NCBI GenBank assembly: GCA_037367405.1
Contig: JAZKJV010010125.1
Span: 496,001-560,000, forward strand
DNA: 64,000 nt
DNA from: Ottelia alismoides
Lineage: Eukaryota > Streptophyta > Magnoliopsida > Alismatales > Hydrocharitaceae
Direction of reading: 5' to 3'
Shown here piece after piece: positions 21,839 through 35,676 of this stretch. Each line of letters starts with the position of its first letter. The stretch's first letter is position 1. The notes below the pieces were generated by a model, which saw nothing but the letters and a program-made list of their open reading frames with translations, had not been told where the DNA came from and did not search any database. A program made the position numbers and the translations under genes.

Positions 21839-22060
21839 TGTGAAACCCCGTATTTGTTTCCTAAAATCTGAAGTATTTTTTATATCCAAAAAATATAATC
21901 ATGCCATTTCGTAGATCTCGTCGAGATCTTTCCAATGATCCCAAGAATATCCAATTCTGACATTCCTAGCTCAAGATATTGATGTTTTAATTTGATGATC
22001 AAGATCCATACATGAATCCGAACCGGATCCGAAATTAGGATCCAAATTCACCTCTCCTTC

Positions 22061-22070
22061 TATAAATAGA
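22061..22070 (+). promoter_or_regulatory. TATA box in the B 5' LTR
   Basis: TATAAATAGA is conserved in the 3' LTR at 40622-40631. Element C inserted about 24 bp downstream, at or near the expected transcription start. Confidence 0.7.
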
Positions 22071-22084
22071 AGATAGTAGGCTAC

Positions 22085-24691
22085 TTAAGGATATGGTATG
22101 ATCTTTTAAGCGCGTCACGGAAGCGTGAGGATTGCATCGTATGCGATCGGGAGCGAGTAGTCGTACTAGTTGCTCGATGCAACGGAAATTAAAATTTTTC
22201 ATGTGACGAAACCACATGATCTAAGAAAACTTCTCGGATCGTTTTGTCTAAACCACAAACAAGTAATAGGATTACCTCTTGAAGCGTGGTTGCGATCGAG
22301 TCTCTAAACGAAGAGACCTCCTGTCTCAAGTCTGATCCGGCGGAGGAGATGCTTGCGAGCGTGTTGATGAAACACGTGATCCTCGCAATCCATGTTGATG
22401 ATCCAAGCGGCGAATATCCTGATCTCGACATACGAGATCCAACGTCTTCTTCACGAGCGAGGCGCACCGAAGGAGACAGAGATTCACGAGCAATTGAACC
22501 GGCAGCATAACGACGATGCTGCGACGATGGAGACTCTCTCTAGGGCATCCATGGTGGACGGCCATGAGAGAGGAAGAGAGAGGGCGTGTATAGAGAATGA
22601 GAGAGACAGAGAGCATTGTGTTTCTCATTAGCATATGAAGAGCAAGGGGTCCCCTTCTATTTATAATATTTTGGGATCCATGGATCTCAATCCATGGGCA
22701 ACACAAATCCAATAGCTCACATTGATTTGTGTTTCTTTTAATGGCCAAGATTCCGTTGGTAAAAAATCAACAACAACTAATTTAATTTAGATTAAATACA
22801 TATTGATAAACCAGTAAGATTTAATCCCATTTTAATCAATCAAGCATACATGGAGATATTTGGATGGATTTCATGCAATCTTGTAAATCTCATGTAATCT
22901 TGAAAATCTCATGCAATCTTGTGAGATTGCATTATTCCTTGGAAATCTCCATGATTTTACAACAATACTTGTTGTAAATAATTCAACAACAATAATTCAT
23001 AATTATTTTGTGAATATTGTAGTCTTACCATTGAAAAATTGTGAATCACATTCACAACCCAAAATAAAATGTAACTTACATTTTCAATTTAATGTCCAAT
23101 GTGAATCCAATTCACATCAACATTTAATTAACAAATGTAAATTACAACAAGCTCTCTCTTATATATCATAAATCACATTTATAATATATATGATTAATAT
23201 GGATAGTGCTATACACATTATTCATATCCATGATAATTAAATCATATTTAATCATCTTGGATCTCTATTCTCTTGTGCCCAAATAATATGAATCACATTC
23301 ACATTATTCACATCTTTGATAATCAAATCACATTTAATTATCTAAGATAACTCTCTTTATAATATAAATCAAGTTCATATTATTCATGATAATTAAATCA
23401 TATTTAATTATCCATTTTCTCAATGCTCGGATACATATATCAATAATGAAATTATCCTGAACTCTTTCAAGGATAATGCGCTTTCTCCGTAGATACTTGG
23501 AGATAAGGACAGGGCGATTGTATTGTTCCACGTATAGTGACTTGGATATTGAGATCACATCTCAAATCCAGATCTCGGGCCTCCCATAGATGCTTGATTA
23601 AATCAAGACCGCAAATCTAATCTTCTCATTGCATCTGAATCACATTCTGATCAATGTCTAATATTTGGACTAAGATCATATTACTTCTCTACTGAGAGGA
23701 GTCACTAAAATCCAGACCTGTTTCATCACTCCCTAGGAATGGAAGCGTCATGGTTATACAACCGTTTATGATCACATCACCCTCAGGTATTCCCAATACC
23801 TGTACATCCTGCATACTGGAAGACCTAGAATAATCTAGAAGTATAAGATCAATTTTATACTGTCTACTTCAGGGATTTATCATTAAGTTTCTCATTCGAT
23901 CATTGGGAGTTGGTATCGATCATATACTTTCCAAAAACATATATCATACCTAGGTGTTGATCATATACTTTCCAAAAGTATATATCAATCCTTACAAATT
24001 CAGTCAAGCTTCCAAAGCGAGATGACCGCGCGCGGAATTTGATTCTTCCCAATATCTCATGAGTGAGCTCATGTCTTCCGGTTCAGGAAATGAACCTATA
24101 TGATCCCTTTGAGAGATCGTATTACCCATATGCCCTTGTATGCACACCAGCGCGTCGATGTATAGACCTTGATTAGGTCATCAACCTATTGGTCTGCCAA
24201 ATGTACATACTCAGACATATAGTAACACATCTGTCTCTGGTCAGAGAACGTGTGCCTATATCATGACAGCATACGACATAAGACTTTGGTTATCTCGATC
24301 TCGTGAAGTCAACTCTTTGACCTAACTTATCTAACACCTCTGAATCTCTATTCCTTTGCATAGGACATGCATCAAGAGTTCGGTTAGATATCAGATTTCA
24401 GAGAAAGGATTGTCATCTCCTTCTCAGGCTGGAGATCATCTCTTAATAATCATTTGACGGTGCTTGATGAGTCATCAATCTAACTCTTTAGATATTCATC
24501 GTAGCACCAACCTCTATGATTCAATAATTGAATCAACAGTTGTATGGTCATCAAGATGGCCAAGGTACATAACCCTAATTGAACTAAGGGACCTATTATG
24601 CAAATTAGTTATTCTTCATTTCAGATCAGGGAATGATATTTGCAATAACATTTATTGCATAATGGCTCGCCGTGGGCTCGTATGTCCAACA
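22085..24691 (-). repeat. 3' LTR of C (left copy)
   Basis: On the minus strand it runs from TGTTGGACATACG to ...CATATCCTTAA, one base changed from the expected TG...CA end. The purine-rich PPT (GGGCTAGTGGGAGAT on the minus strand, at 24692-24706) precedes it. A TATA sequence, ATTATAAATAG, is at 22657-22667 (minus). Confidence 0.88.
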
Positions 24692-24706
24692 ATCTCCCAC
24701 TAGCCC

Positions 24707-27700
24707 AAAAAGCAATTAATGGGCTAATTTTTAAACCCATACTCATGTGATAATTATAGGCCATTTAAGAAAATAGCTAGGTAAGTTGATCACTTACACT
24801 GTTCCCAAGAGACTATGCCAAGTCCTTTTACGACACTTGCATATCTCCTAGTAACAGTGTTCGTATTCAATGCGAATGTTGCATGTCATGTAACCAATAC
24901 TCAATCATGTCAGTCATAGTGTCCTTGACACTACACCTCAATAATTATTATAATCAGTATGTAATTTCTATTATCCTTATCAAAATACCCTTATTCCTGG
25001 AGATCTCTATCTCCTAAGGTATTCGCAGTTAAGACCTTTTAGATCTCCATCTATAAAGTCTTAATTTCTTGAAGATAAGACTTAGAGATCACTATCTCTA
25101 AAGTCTTGTCATCTTTGAAGATATTCTTATTAGTGCAATCAAGTATTCTATCTCCATAGTAGGATTAGTAACAGTTTACTACTCCCACTGCATGGCAGAC
25201 ATCGGGCTTTTGTACACATCTAGCATACTTTCAGCTTCTCGTAACTGATGCACAAAGGGCAACCAGTTTTAGCATCCACTTCCTCAACTCTTTGAGGTGC
25301 TATCCCTTTAGATAGGTCAGTACCATATCTAGAGGGAAAGAAGCCTTTCTTGGAATTTTCTTGAAAATGAAAATGTACAAGGTGTACCATTAATGTGACG
25401 GTCCCAATACCCTCTTTGTTTGCTTCTGAACAACTTCAGAACTAAGATCTAAGAGGTATCCTTGAGATCATATCTCGAGGTATGGAACAACTAGATTATA
25501 AAACACTTATTATTATCTTCCTTATATCATTCCAAATGATTAGGATATTATCTATCTTTAGTACGATGAACACAATGGCACTCCCACTAAGCTTCACACA
25601 GTTCATCAAGATTCTTTCTGAAATCATAACATTTATAATTTCATCAAATCTTATTTTCCAAATACAAGAAGCTTATTTGAGTCCAAAGATGGAATTCCTT
25701 AGCTTGCACATCTTGCTTTCCTCAACCATGAAGCCCTGGGGCTACTTCATGTGAATATCCTTCGAGAGGTATTCATAGAGGAGTGCAATCTTGACTCACA
25801 TCTTGAAGATGTCATATTCAAGTTGCATAGCTATAGTTAGCAATATTCTGATGGGTTCAAGCATGGTCACTGAAGAGCATATCTCATCGCAAGCGATGTC
25901 TTCTCTTCGGTGTGCAGCTCATGGCTACGAACCGTGCTTTGAAGGTCTCTACCTTCTCATCAGGTTCCCTCTTTCTATTGAAGATCCATTTACACCTTAA
26001 TGGGCCTTATCCATATAGGTGGATCCTCGAGGGTACATATACAACATTTATATATGAAGTCTACTTTAGACTTTATTGCTAACATCCATCCTTCCATGCT
26101 ATGATCTTCAGAAGCTTCATCACATGAAGTCAGATCACTGTCAGATTCAACTGACACATGGAATCCATCTTCAAACTTATTTGAAGAGGTACTAGTGTTT
26201 CATCTTTAGTTGTCCTTTTAGTTTACAATTTTAGGAGCCTCATTATCTTCTCGAGATTAAATGAGTTCCTTCACTTTATTTTCATCTTGATTCTCAAGAG
26301 TCTCATCCTCTAAGAATTGCATTCTTATAGACGAGATCTTTTAAGAATCTCAAGGTCATAAAGTAGGTATCTAATACCATCCTTTATTTTCCTAATGAAG
26401 TAGCACTCTCAGGTGTTAAATTCCATCTTACTTGCTTGGAACCATATTAAGGATATATATTGTAGTTTCTACTACATATATACCTTGGAAACTAAGAGGT
26501 AATTATGATAAGAATCATCATTGATCAAATCATGTCACACATGATCCAATTGTATCTCCCTACAACTCCATTGAGTTTAGGTTTATTAGGAGGAGTGAGA
26601 TAGAAATGACATTCATATCTCTACAAGGTATTCCATGAATTCATCTAATAGGTACTGACTACCTAGATTAGATCAAAATTCATTTAATCTTCCTTCAAAC
26701 TTTGGTTCTAAACCAAAATTGTGTAATCTTTGAACATTTCAAAGGTTTCTAAGTGAAGAGAAGAAATCTCATATTACAAATAATCATCAATAGATATCAC
26801 ATATCCATAATATTTATTCTGATATAGATGATTCGCATACATCATATGTATGAGATCTTGAATACCTTGACATCTTACACCATTCCAAGGAATGGTGTAT
26901 TGGACATTTTTACTTTTGAATACAATATTCACAAGTATGTAAGATTTGAACCTTTAGACAATCTAAAGTTTCATCTCTTACTAGTCTATTGATCACATCA
27001 ACAGTCAAATATCTAAGGCTTGATGCCAGATCATTGTCAAATGATCTTCATTTTCCTATTGATCTTTTAAGGTTTAATTTCAGTATTAGAAATGTTAATG
27101 AACCATTCATTAATTTTCTAATTTAGTAGAGTCCACTAGATTTTAGATTACTATCTGAAATGTCTCCATCATAACTCTTTATGATAGGTCTATTCCAGAA
27201 TTCACGTTTATTCCCAACATTTAAAAATAAACAATGAGTGCATTCTAATATCTAGGTCATAGAGACATTCTCTAAGACTAAGGGCTCTCCCACTGAAATT
27301 AGGAAGTCTATTTATCCAATAGAGGTTCTTGCAACAATTACATTAACATCCATGTGGATGACTATTGAACCTTAAGATCAAATTTTCTAGTTTCTAAAAC
27401 ATAAGCAACCAATTGCAAGTGTTATTAGAAGAATGAGATACAATTATTAGACTTTGATCTTATCAAATAAGAAAGTTAATTTCAATGATTAAATGTAGAT
27501 GTAGATTATTTCGATGCACTATCCGGGTCCTTCTCTAAGGATCCTAGATAGACTAGATAGTCACACTATCAATACATCGGCTTATTGTAGTATTGGCATT
27601 CATCCAACTATTTGGATGTCATATGGAAGTCACAGAAGTACAATCAATTCTTTTGACTTTCCTTCTTACTTGGGTCCAACCCATGCTTCCACTGCGCTCC

Positions 27701-28450
27701 CTTTATCTATAAACAACCATTTCTTAAGACGAATGATCTCTTATGTTGAATTTAAAAGATTTCAATATAAGAGTATTTCAACATTTATATGTGCTTCATT
27801 CAATTCATACAATATGAATATTGCGAAGCTTCATGAATGACCAGAGTATAGACAGTAGAATGATGCCACTCATCGTATCTATATCCATCTAAACTCTTAA
27901 AACATCGGTTCAGGTAGGTATCAAACATTTTTGAATACATTATCTCTTATAGAGCTACCATTTTGCATGATGCAGAGAACCATGTCATTCATGATAAAAT
28001 GTCAAGAGCACATATGCATGCCAAAACATCTTCTTAGATTTTTATAAGGCTCATTTGACAATTACGATCATCATTGACATGTCACTTCCAAAGTACATTC
28101 AATGAGAGATCAAGATTATAGAGACATACAAACCCTAGGGTTGTAGTTTATTATCTATTTAATTGTCATTCCTCATTATTATGAGGAAGACTTGCACATT
28201 GCAACCACATACATTATGTGTCCAATTGCAAGTACAATATCTTGATCATGGATCCAATTCATGATATTTTACTGGTTATTATTGAGTATAGTATTGCGTG
28301 GGTTTAATGAAGGATTATCTGAAATAAGAAATTTGCATAAGTGTATATATAAATATATACTTTACTTTGATTTAGGAATTTTTATATCAAAGTTGTCTTG
28401 CCTTGTTAACAATGAAAGTTCATTCCCTTAATCACTTTCAATATAAGAGA
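24707..28450 (-). pseudogene. Decayed copia pol in the interior of C
   Basis: On the minus strand the strongest piece is near 25990 (KWIFNRKREPDEKVETFKAR), a copia RT start. Near 25240-25170 there is a later RT/RNase H segment (CVQKPDVCHAVGVV). Near 26600 an integrase segment (TPPNKPKLNGVV) has lost the conserved Glu-Arg-Arg-Asn context. Stops are frequent and no frame is continuous. Gag could not be recognised. The order integrase before RT identifies Ty1/copia. Limits are approximate. Confidence 0.7.
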
Positions 28451-30030
28451 TATACTTACCATTATATCTCAAGCAAGATCTGGGATCTCCTTGTCTTTGT
28501 TACATCCCAATAATATGAGAACCTGTAACTCCGATAAAAAAAGCGGGAACATATTCCGCCTTGCAAGTCCAACTTGCATTCCCAATTCGATCTTTAACAC
28601 CCGGGCCCACCACCCCTAAGGTGATGTTGACCCGTCGTTAATTGAACCAACCATCAACATGATTAGTACTTGCTATGCGCAATCCAATATCGCCTCAATA
28701 ATATGAGGACCCGATATTGGGGTCACTACGCATATGATTTTACTCTTTCGAGAAGCAAAGAGCCCGATCCAGATGCGCTTGCATACAGGAGCTGTCACTT
28801 CGGACAGGCGTCTCCTACATACAATCCCTAGCGACGGAACCCTTCGCCTTGACGGGAGACCATGGATGTCACTTATGTGATCCTCCATATCATATTCAAA
28901 TTCTAATTAATCATCATGAATCATATTCATTGTGATTAATTCTTCCAAGGGAAATAACATCTCTATTAAAAATAGAGTATTTGATTTTAATTGGATTCCA
29001 ATCAATCTAATTATATTAAATTAATGATCCAATTAATATCCAACAAACAATCTTTATTGTTTACTTGAATTATGGTATTATCTCAAATACATATTATTCA
29101 GAGTTTTAATAATTAGAAAAATACACTGTGATCTCTCCTGCATTATCGAGTCCCTACTCGCTGTCATGGCCAGTACCGACGGGAGTGGGACAGATCGCAC
29201 ACGGTGCAACCTGCTACCCCAACGCTCCCCAACTAGACACCATATCCACCTCGGGAAAAGATAATGCCAAATTGATCATTGTGTACTTGAGATTATAATT
29301 GATCTTTTAACCGAAGTTATACTATATATAATAATAATCAAAACATTTCATATTAACATTATAATGAGATTTGCTAAACAATTCTCAAATCCTATTCAAG
29401 CAACATTGTTTGTTGGAAAGTAGATTGTATAACCAATTGTGATCTAGATCATATCTAATCAATTATTGGTTAAGGCAATGTCATTTAAGGAAATAATTAT
29501 CTTCAAATATTTCACAAATATTTATCTATAATTATTACAGGAAATTAAACCATTTAATTTCACTAATTAATTAAATGACAATCACAAGGTTCTTGATTAG
29601 GAAAGTAATTTCTAGCAGTGACCCTCACTTCAATCAATTTAAATCCAAATTAAGCAAAGTAAGTTTCCAAAGTTTGCTAGTTTGATTTACAACAGAACCT
29701 AAGTGATTTGCACGCATTTCGAGGCATTTCAAAATCCGTAATTAACTCTTTAATTACGTTAAGATTCGCAGTCCCTGAAACAGTGGATACATGTTCACTA
29801 ATTTGATCATAACTTGAGCAAACGGATTCGAAATCACACAAACTCAGATTCTAAGGTTTCCTTATTTAATGGGGAACAAAATACAAAATTTATTTTCGTG
29901 TTTAAACAATTTAAACAGGGCCAAAAATAATCACTAAATAGAGATGCGAAAATGAAATGCGACAAAACTTTCGCAAACCCTAATGAACCCAAGTCTTCTT
30001 AGGTTTATGGATCGTATCCGAAACCTTCAA
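28451..30030 (-). other. Leader region of C with GC-rich islands and a hairpin
   Basis: This non-coding stretch is mostly AT-rich but has two GC-rich islands, about 28500-28880 and 29130-29270. In the first, CCAATATCG (28684-28692) pairs with CGATATTGG (28712-28720), and inside it CCTCA pairs with TGAGG. The phrase CAATAATATGAG occurs twice (near 28509 and 28696). These may be packaging or dimerisation structures, which is inference only. Confidence 0.5.
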
Positions 30031-30046
30031 CCTGGCTCTGATACCA
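30031..30046 (-). other. Primer binding site of C (tRNA-Met)
   Basis: On the minus strand this reads TGGTATCAGAGCCAGG, two bases from the LTR end. It shows that the right LTR is the 5' LTR. Confidence 0.9.
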
Positions 30047-30048
30047 CT

Positions 30049-32655
30049 TGAAGGATATGGTATGATCCTTAAGCGCATCAGGAAGCGTGAGGATCGCATC
30101 GTATGCGATCGGGAGCGACTAGTCGTACTAGTCGCTCGATGCGGCGGAAATAAAAATTTTTCATGTGACGAAACCACATGATCCGAGAAAACTTCTCAGA
30201 TCGTTTCGTCTAAACCACAAACAAGTAATAGGATTACCTCTTGAAGATGGTTGCGATCGAGTCTCTAAACGAAGAGACCTCCTGTCTCAAGTCCGATCCA
30301 CGAAGGAGACGCTTGCGAGCGTGTTGATGGAACACGTGATCCTCGTAATCCATGTTGATGATCCAAGCGGAGAATCTCTTGATCTTGACACACAAGATCC
30401 AACGTCTTCTTCACGAGCGAGGCGCACCGAAGGAGACGGAGATTCACGAGCAATCGAACCGGCAGCATAACGACGACGTTGCGGCGATGGAGACTCTCTC
30501 TAGGACATCCATGGTGGACGGCCATGAGAGAGGAAGAGAGAGGGCATGCATAGAGAATGAGGGAGAGAGAGAGCCTTGTGTTTCTCATTAGCATATGAAG
30601 AGCAAGGGGTGCCCTCCTATTTATAATATTTTGGGATCCATGGATATCAATCCATGGGCAACACAAATCCAATGGCTCACATTGATTTGTGTTTCTTTTA
30701 ATGGCCAAGATTTTGTTGGTAAAAAACCAACAACAATTAATTTAATTTAGATTAAATATATATATTGATAAATCAATATGATTTAATCCCAAATTAAATC
30801 AATCAAGCATACATGGAGATATTTGGATGGAGATTTCATGCAATCTTGGAAATCTCATGCAATCTTGGACATCTCATGCAATCTTGTGAGTTTGCAATAT
30901 TCCTTGGAAATCTCCATGATTTTACAACAACACTTGTTGTAAATAATGCAACAACAATAATTCATAATTATTTTATGAATATTGCAATCTTGCCATTGGA
31001 AAATTGTGAATCACATTCACAACCCAAAAGAAAATGTAAATTACATTTTCAATTTAATGTCCAATGTGAATCCAATTCACATCAACATTTAATTTACAAA
31101 TGTAAATTACAAACAGCTCTCTCTTATATATTATAAATCACATTTATAATATATATGATTAATATGGATAGTGCTATCCACATTATTCATATCCATGATG
31201 ATTGAATCACATTTAATCATCTTGGATCTCTATTCTCATGTGCCCAAATAATATGAATCACATTTACATTATTCACATCTTTGATAATCAAATCACATTT
31301 AATTATCTAAGATAACTCTCTTTACAATATGAATCAAATTCATATAATTCATGATAATTAAATCACATTTAATTATCCATTTTCTCAATGCTCAGATACA
31401 TATATCAACAACGAAATTATCCTGAACTTTTCAAGGATAATGCGCTTTCTCCGCGGATACTTGGAGATAAGGACAGGGCGATTGTATTGTTTTACGTATA
31501 GTGACTTGGATATTGAGATCACATCTCAAATCCAGATCTCGGGCCTCCCATAGATGCTTGATTAAATCAAGACCGCAATTCTAATCTTCTCATTGCATCT
31601 GAAGCACAATCAGATCAATGTCTAATATTTGGACTAAGATCAAATTACTTCTCTACTGAGAGGAGTCACTAAAATCCAGATTTGTTTCATCACTCCCTAG
31701 GAATAGAAGCGTCATGGTTATACAACCGTTTATGATCACATCACCCTCAGATATTCCCAATACCTGTACATCCTGCATACTGGAAGACCCAGAATAATCC
31801 CGTAGTATAAGATCAATTTTACACTGTCTACTTCAGAGATTTATCATTAAGTTTCTCATTCGATCATTGGAAGTTGGTATCGATCATATATTTTCCAAAA
31901 ACATATATCATACCTAGGTGTTGATCATATACTTTCCAAAAGTATATATCAATCCTTACAAATTCAGTCGAGCTTCCAAAGCGAGACAACCACGCGCGGT
32001 ATTTGATTCTTCCCAATATCTCATGAGTGAGCTCATGTCTTCCGGTTCAGGAAATGAACCTATATGATCTCTTTGAGAGATCGTATTACTCATATGCCCT
32101 TGTATGCACACCAGCGCGCCGGTGTATAGACCTTGGTTGGGTCATCAACCTATTGGTCTGCCAAATGTACATACTCAGACATATAGTAACACATCTGTCT
32201 CAGGTCAGAGGATGTGTGCCTATATCATGACAACATACGACATAGGACTTTGGTTATCTCGATCTCGTTAAGTCAACTCTTTGACCTAACTTATCTAACA
32301 CCTCCGAATCTCTATTCCTATGCAGAGGACCTGCATCAAGAGGTCGCTTAGATATCAGCCTTCAGATAAAGGATTGCCATCTCCTTTCCAGGCTGGAGAT
32401 CATCTCTTAATAATCATTTGACGGTGCTTGATGAGTCCTCAATTTAACTCTTTAGATATTCATCGTAGCACCAGCCTCTATGATTCAATAATTGAATCAA
32501 CAGTTGTATGATCATTAAGATGGCCATGGTACATAACCCTAATTGTACTAAGGGACCTATTATGCAAATTAGTTATTCTTCATTTCAGATCAAGGAATGA
32601 TATTTGCAATAACATTTATTGCATAATGGCTCGTCGTGGGCTTGCATGTCCAACA
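30049..32655 (-). repeat. 5' LTR of C (right copy)
   Basis: It is 2607 bp, the same length as the left copy, with clean TG...CA ends (TGTTGGACATGC to CATATCCTTCA on the minus strand). A TATA sequence, ATTATAAATAG, at 30617-30627 (minus) is the likely promoter. A 147-aa frame at 30265-30708 (minus) has a 140-aa partner at 22326-22748; both reflect LTR identity. Confidence 0.9.
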
Positions 32656-35480
32656 ACTACTCTCTCAAAACATTAGCCACCACCATCCTTTTTCCTCATT
32701 GGAGCATCACCACCTTGATCAGATTCGTTGTCGGAGGGCGACCGTTGACGGTGGAGAAGGTGCTCCGATCGAAAATCCGCAACCGCCACCGTGTAGGGGA
32801 GCTTGAGGTCACCATAGTATACGTATTCATGCTGTGATAAAGTGACGGAAATATTAATTCCGTGCGAGGGGAGATCCAGAGGGAACATCCTCGGAGGCAA
32901 CGATAAATACCCCCCCCCCCTCTTTTTGTTGGTTTCACACGATTTTTGAGACTATGTTTGGAACATTTTTAGAGCCTTAGGTATCTTTATACCTTGAATC
33001 TTAAATTGTAACGAAGTTGCTTTTCCGTTTGCTGTTGGATTCACATGTTTTATCAAACCTATATGTGCAATCATTCTTAAGAGCCTTAACGTGGTTTTAC
33101 CCTTCCTTGTTGTTGGTTTCCACACGAATCTCTTTCCTATGTGCTTGAATATATTTAAAGCTTTAGGTATTCTTCTGGTAGGATAGTTTGTATGTTTGTG
33201 GCCATCCATATTTCTGGATCTCACGATACCTATCTATGAAGTTGTTGGACATGTCTATTTTTGTAATGATATATAGTTGATTTACGGTGCATCCCTTCAT
33301 ACATACAAAAAATAGAAGGTCAATTCATAGGGATATTCTCCCGTTTGGTCTCCAATACATACTTGTGGCAAACTAATAGTAATCATGCAATGGGAATGCT
33401 CTCTCCCGCAGCTATCAAACATGTTTAGGACAAAATTGATATCCCGCAACTTGTTTGTTGATTGGGGAGTACACTAATTTTCCAATTTTTGTTGGAGACT
33501 TTTACCTATTACCCTATGAAGATAAAGAGTACATGTTATATAAGTTGAGATTTATCATTCATATACAAGTTATAATATATTATGCCATTATTCTATAGAT
33601 AACATCATCCATTCTTTATTCTTGCATGATACATTCTATCATGAAATCATCACCATATCATCTAAGATCAAGTTGAATGTCAATGCATTTAATTTGTTGG
33701 TCATAATTTCATGAGAGTATAACGCAATCGATACAAATTCCATGCACCAACCACAGTTTTGATTCATTACTAATACATCCATAATAACTAGTGTTGTGCA
33801 CGTGTTCACCACCACATTAAGAAATTTAAGAATACATAGGGTCTCTTCATTTGCTTATAACGCAAGTTCTATAAGAAAAAGATTGAATTTCCATTTAAGC
33901 ATATAAGCATTATTAAGGGTGATGCATTTGTGCATTAACTAATGATCAAGTCTTTAAGAAGTAGTGATAACGCATGTTACCAAATTTTGATACAATGTTC
34001 ATAAAGATGGCCTTTTTCTATTAAAGACTGAATGTTTGGTAATGATGTAAACCATACTTTGGCTTTCTTAAATTCACCAGCTACTGGATCTTGACTATGT
34101 ACGGTCTGATCAACAGCTCATATTTTTTTAAATCGAAAGATTTTTGATAATGTTTCTCTATTAGAAAAAAATAAAGTCAATAATTAGTACCTCTGTGATA
34201 TGAGCCCCAAGTAACATTTGTTAACCAGACTAATTTTAAATCTCTAAAAGCTCAAGAACATTAATTTGTGTTATTGGTAATAGTTGAGGTTTTGTATTTT
34301 TCATCTCATGAGTTAGATCTAATGCTAACTGGGTAGATGGATTTAGGTGCTTCAAGGGATTGGGCATGCACCCTTGGGGCCAGAAAGATGCCTTGAAGGT
34401 CTCAATCCCAACGGACGAGTTGGGTGATGCATGTACCTAGCAGCCCGGTAGTATCCGGAGTCGCTAGACAGAGTTGGCAGGTGGCACGGTTGGCATTCTT
34501 GGTTTTGCACTTATACACGATATTAAGACTCAAATTAAAAATTGATGTGGCCGCGTTGATATTAACTTCGAGTATTAGTATTGTGAGAAGTGTTCCAGGA
34601 TGTGGTTTGAAGTTGGAGAAATGAGGTTTTTTATCGTTTTCATGTTCTAGTTGAACAAAGGTTCTTGAGGGTTTACTTAAGATGACAAAGAAATTGCCGC
34701 ATAGCGGAGGCCTGCGAGTCGAATACTTGTGTATGCTAAATTAATGTCAGAAATGTGTCATGATCGAATATGAAAAATATATATTTGTGTATCGTCGTGA
34801 ATTATAATTAACGGATAGAAAAGAAGTATCAAGACCAACATGTTAGTCCTCAAATAATGATTATATTAATAAACGAAATTTGCGACCATGTAACCCCTTG
34901 TAAATTAGAATAATACGGTAGATTCTAGTTTCTACAATATATGCAAAAGTCACTAGATAGAATCAAGTTCACATGCCTTACTACTTCTACATTAGTTACT
35001 ATAGTGTCTGTCTCATTACTGAGCAATTGCTCATAACGTTACTCTCGTGTGAACCCAACAGGTGTACTTGAGGAGCAGCCATAACAATAGCGGCCTTTTG
35101 AGGAGATCAGACTTCCTACGTCGTACTTGCACCAGACAGGGTGCGTCCTATTTAGAGTATTTTATTTATTCTTGCATTATTTCATATTCTATTTGAGAGA
35201 AAATGTAATGAGATGTTTAGAGGACTTCTTCTGCAAATTTATAATTATATGTTGTATCTCATTTTGTGTAGACACGGACTTGACGATTATTATCAATGAG
35301 AATGGATGTTGCATTTTACTTTCCATTTTATATTATTCTCTTGTTATATATATTTCAAATGTTGATATAATGTGCATAAGATAGTTTGTTGAGTATCATA
35401 GATCATGGCGGTATTTGGATCGTAGGTCCGATGCTCTCGTCCCATCGGTTTCGGTAGCCGAAGGGACGAGGCGTCATAGA

Positions 35481-35497
35481 TGGTATCAAAGCCCGAT
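35481..35497 (+). other. Primer binding site of B (tRNA-Met)
   Basis: TGGTATCAAAGCCCGAT lies a few bases after the B 5' LTR. Confidence 0.85.
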
Positions 35498-35676
35498 ACT
35501 CCATTCTCTCTTTTGCATATTAGGTTATCAATGGAATTTGAATTATAAATATAATGATAGAGCCTTTTGACTTCGGCATTAGTTTAAGGAGAATAATCCA
35601 AGTCATTTTTAACGTGTCCATTGTCTGTCTCTCTATATAGAAATAATTTCTAATATAATGATTCTCACAGGGAATC

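Larger units (their letters stand above)
22085..32655 (-). mobile_element. Copia-derived element C with 2607-bp LTRs and decayed interior
   Basis: Two LTRs of equal length (22085-24691 and 30049-32655) flank a 5.4-kb interior. The PBS beside the right LTR and the PPT beside the left one set the minus orientation. Flanking bases CTACT (22081-22085 and 32657-32661) or GCTAC/ACTAC point to a 5-bp duplication. The interior, read on the minus strand, gives fragments of copia integrase (about 26560-26720) followed by RT (about 25150-26000), full of stops. The LTRs are much better preserved than the coding part. The LTRs are long for copia. Confidence 0.88.
21839..35478 (+). repeat. 5' LTR of B, interrupted by element C
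   Basis: LTR sequence is present at 21839-22084 and about 32656-35478. It rejoins without loss when compared with the 3' LTR around 40640 (GGCTACCCTCTCAAAAC). The border at 35476-35478 is uncertain by two bases. Confidence 0.88.

Noticed and set aside
27514..27840. 108-codon plus-strand frame inside C
   Set aside because: It lies antisense in the decayed copia interior and has no recognisable domain.
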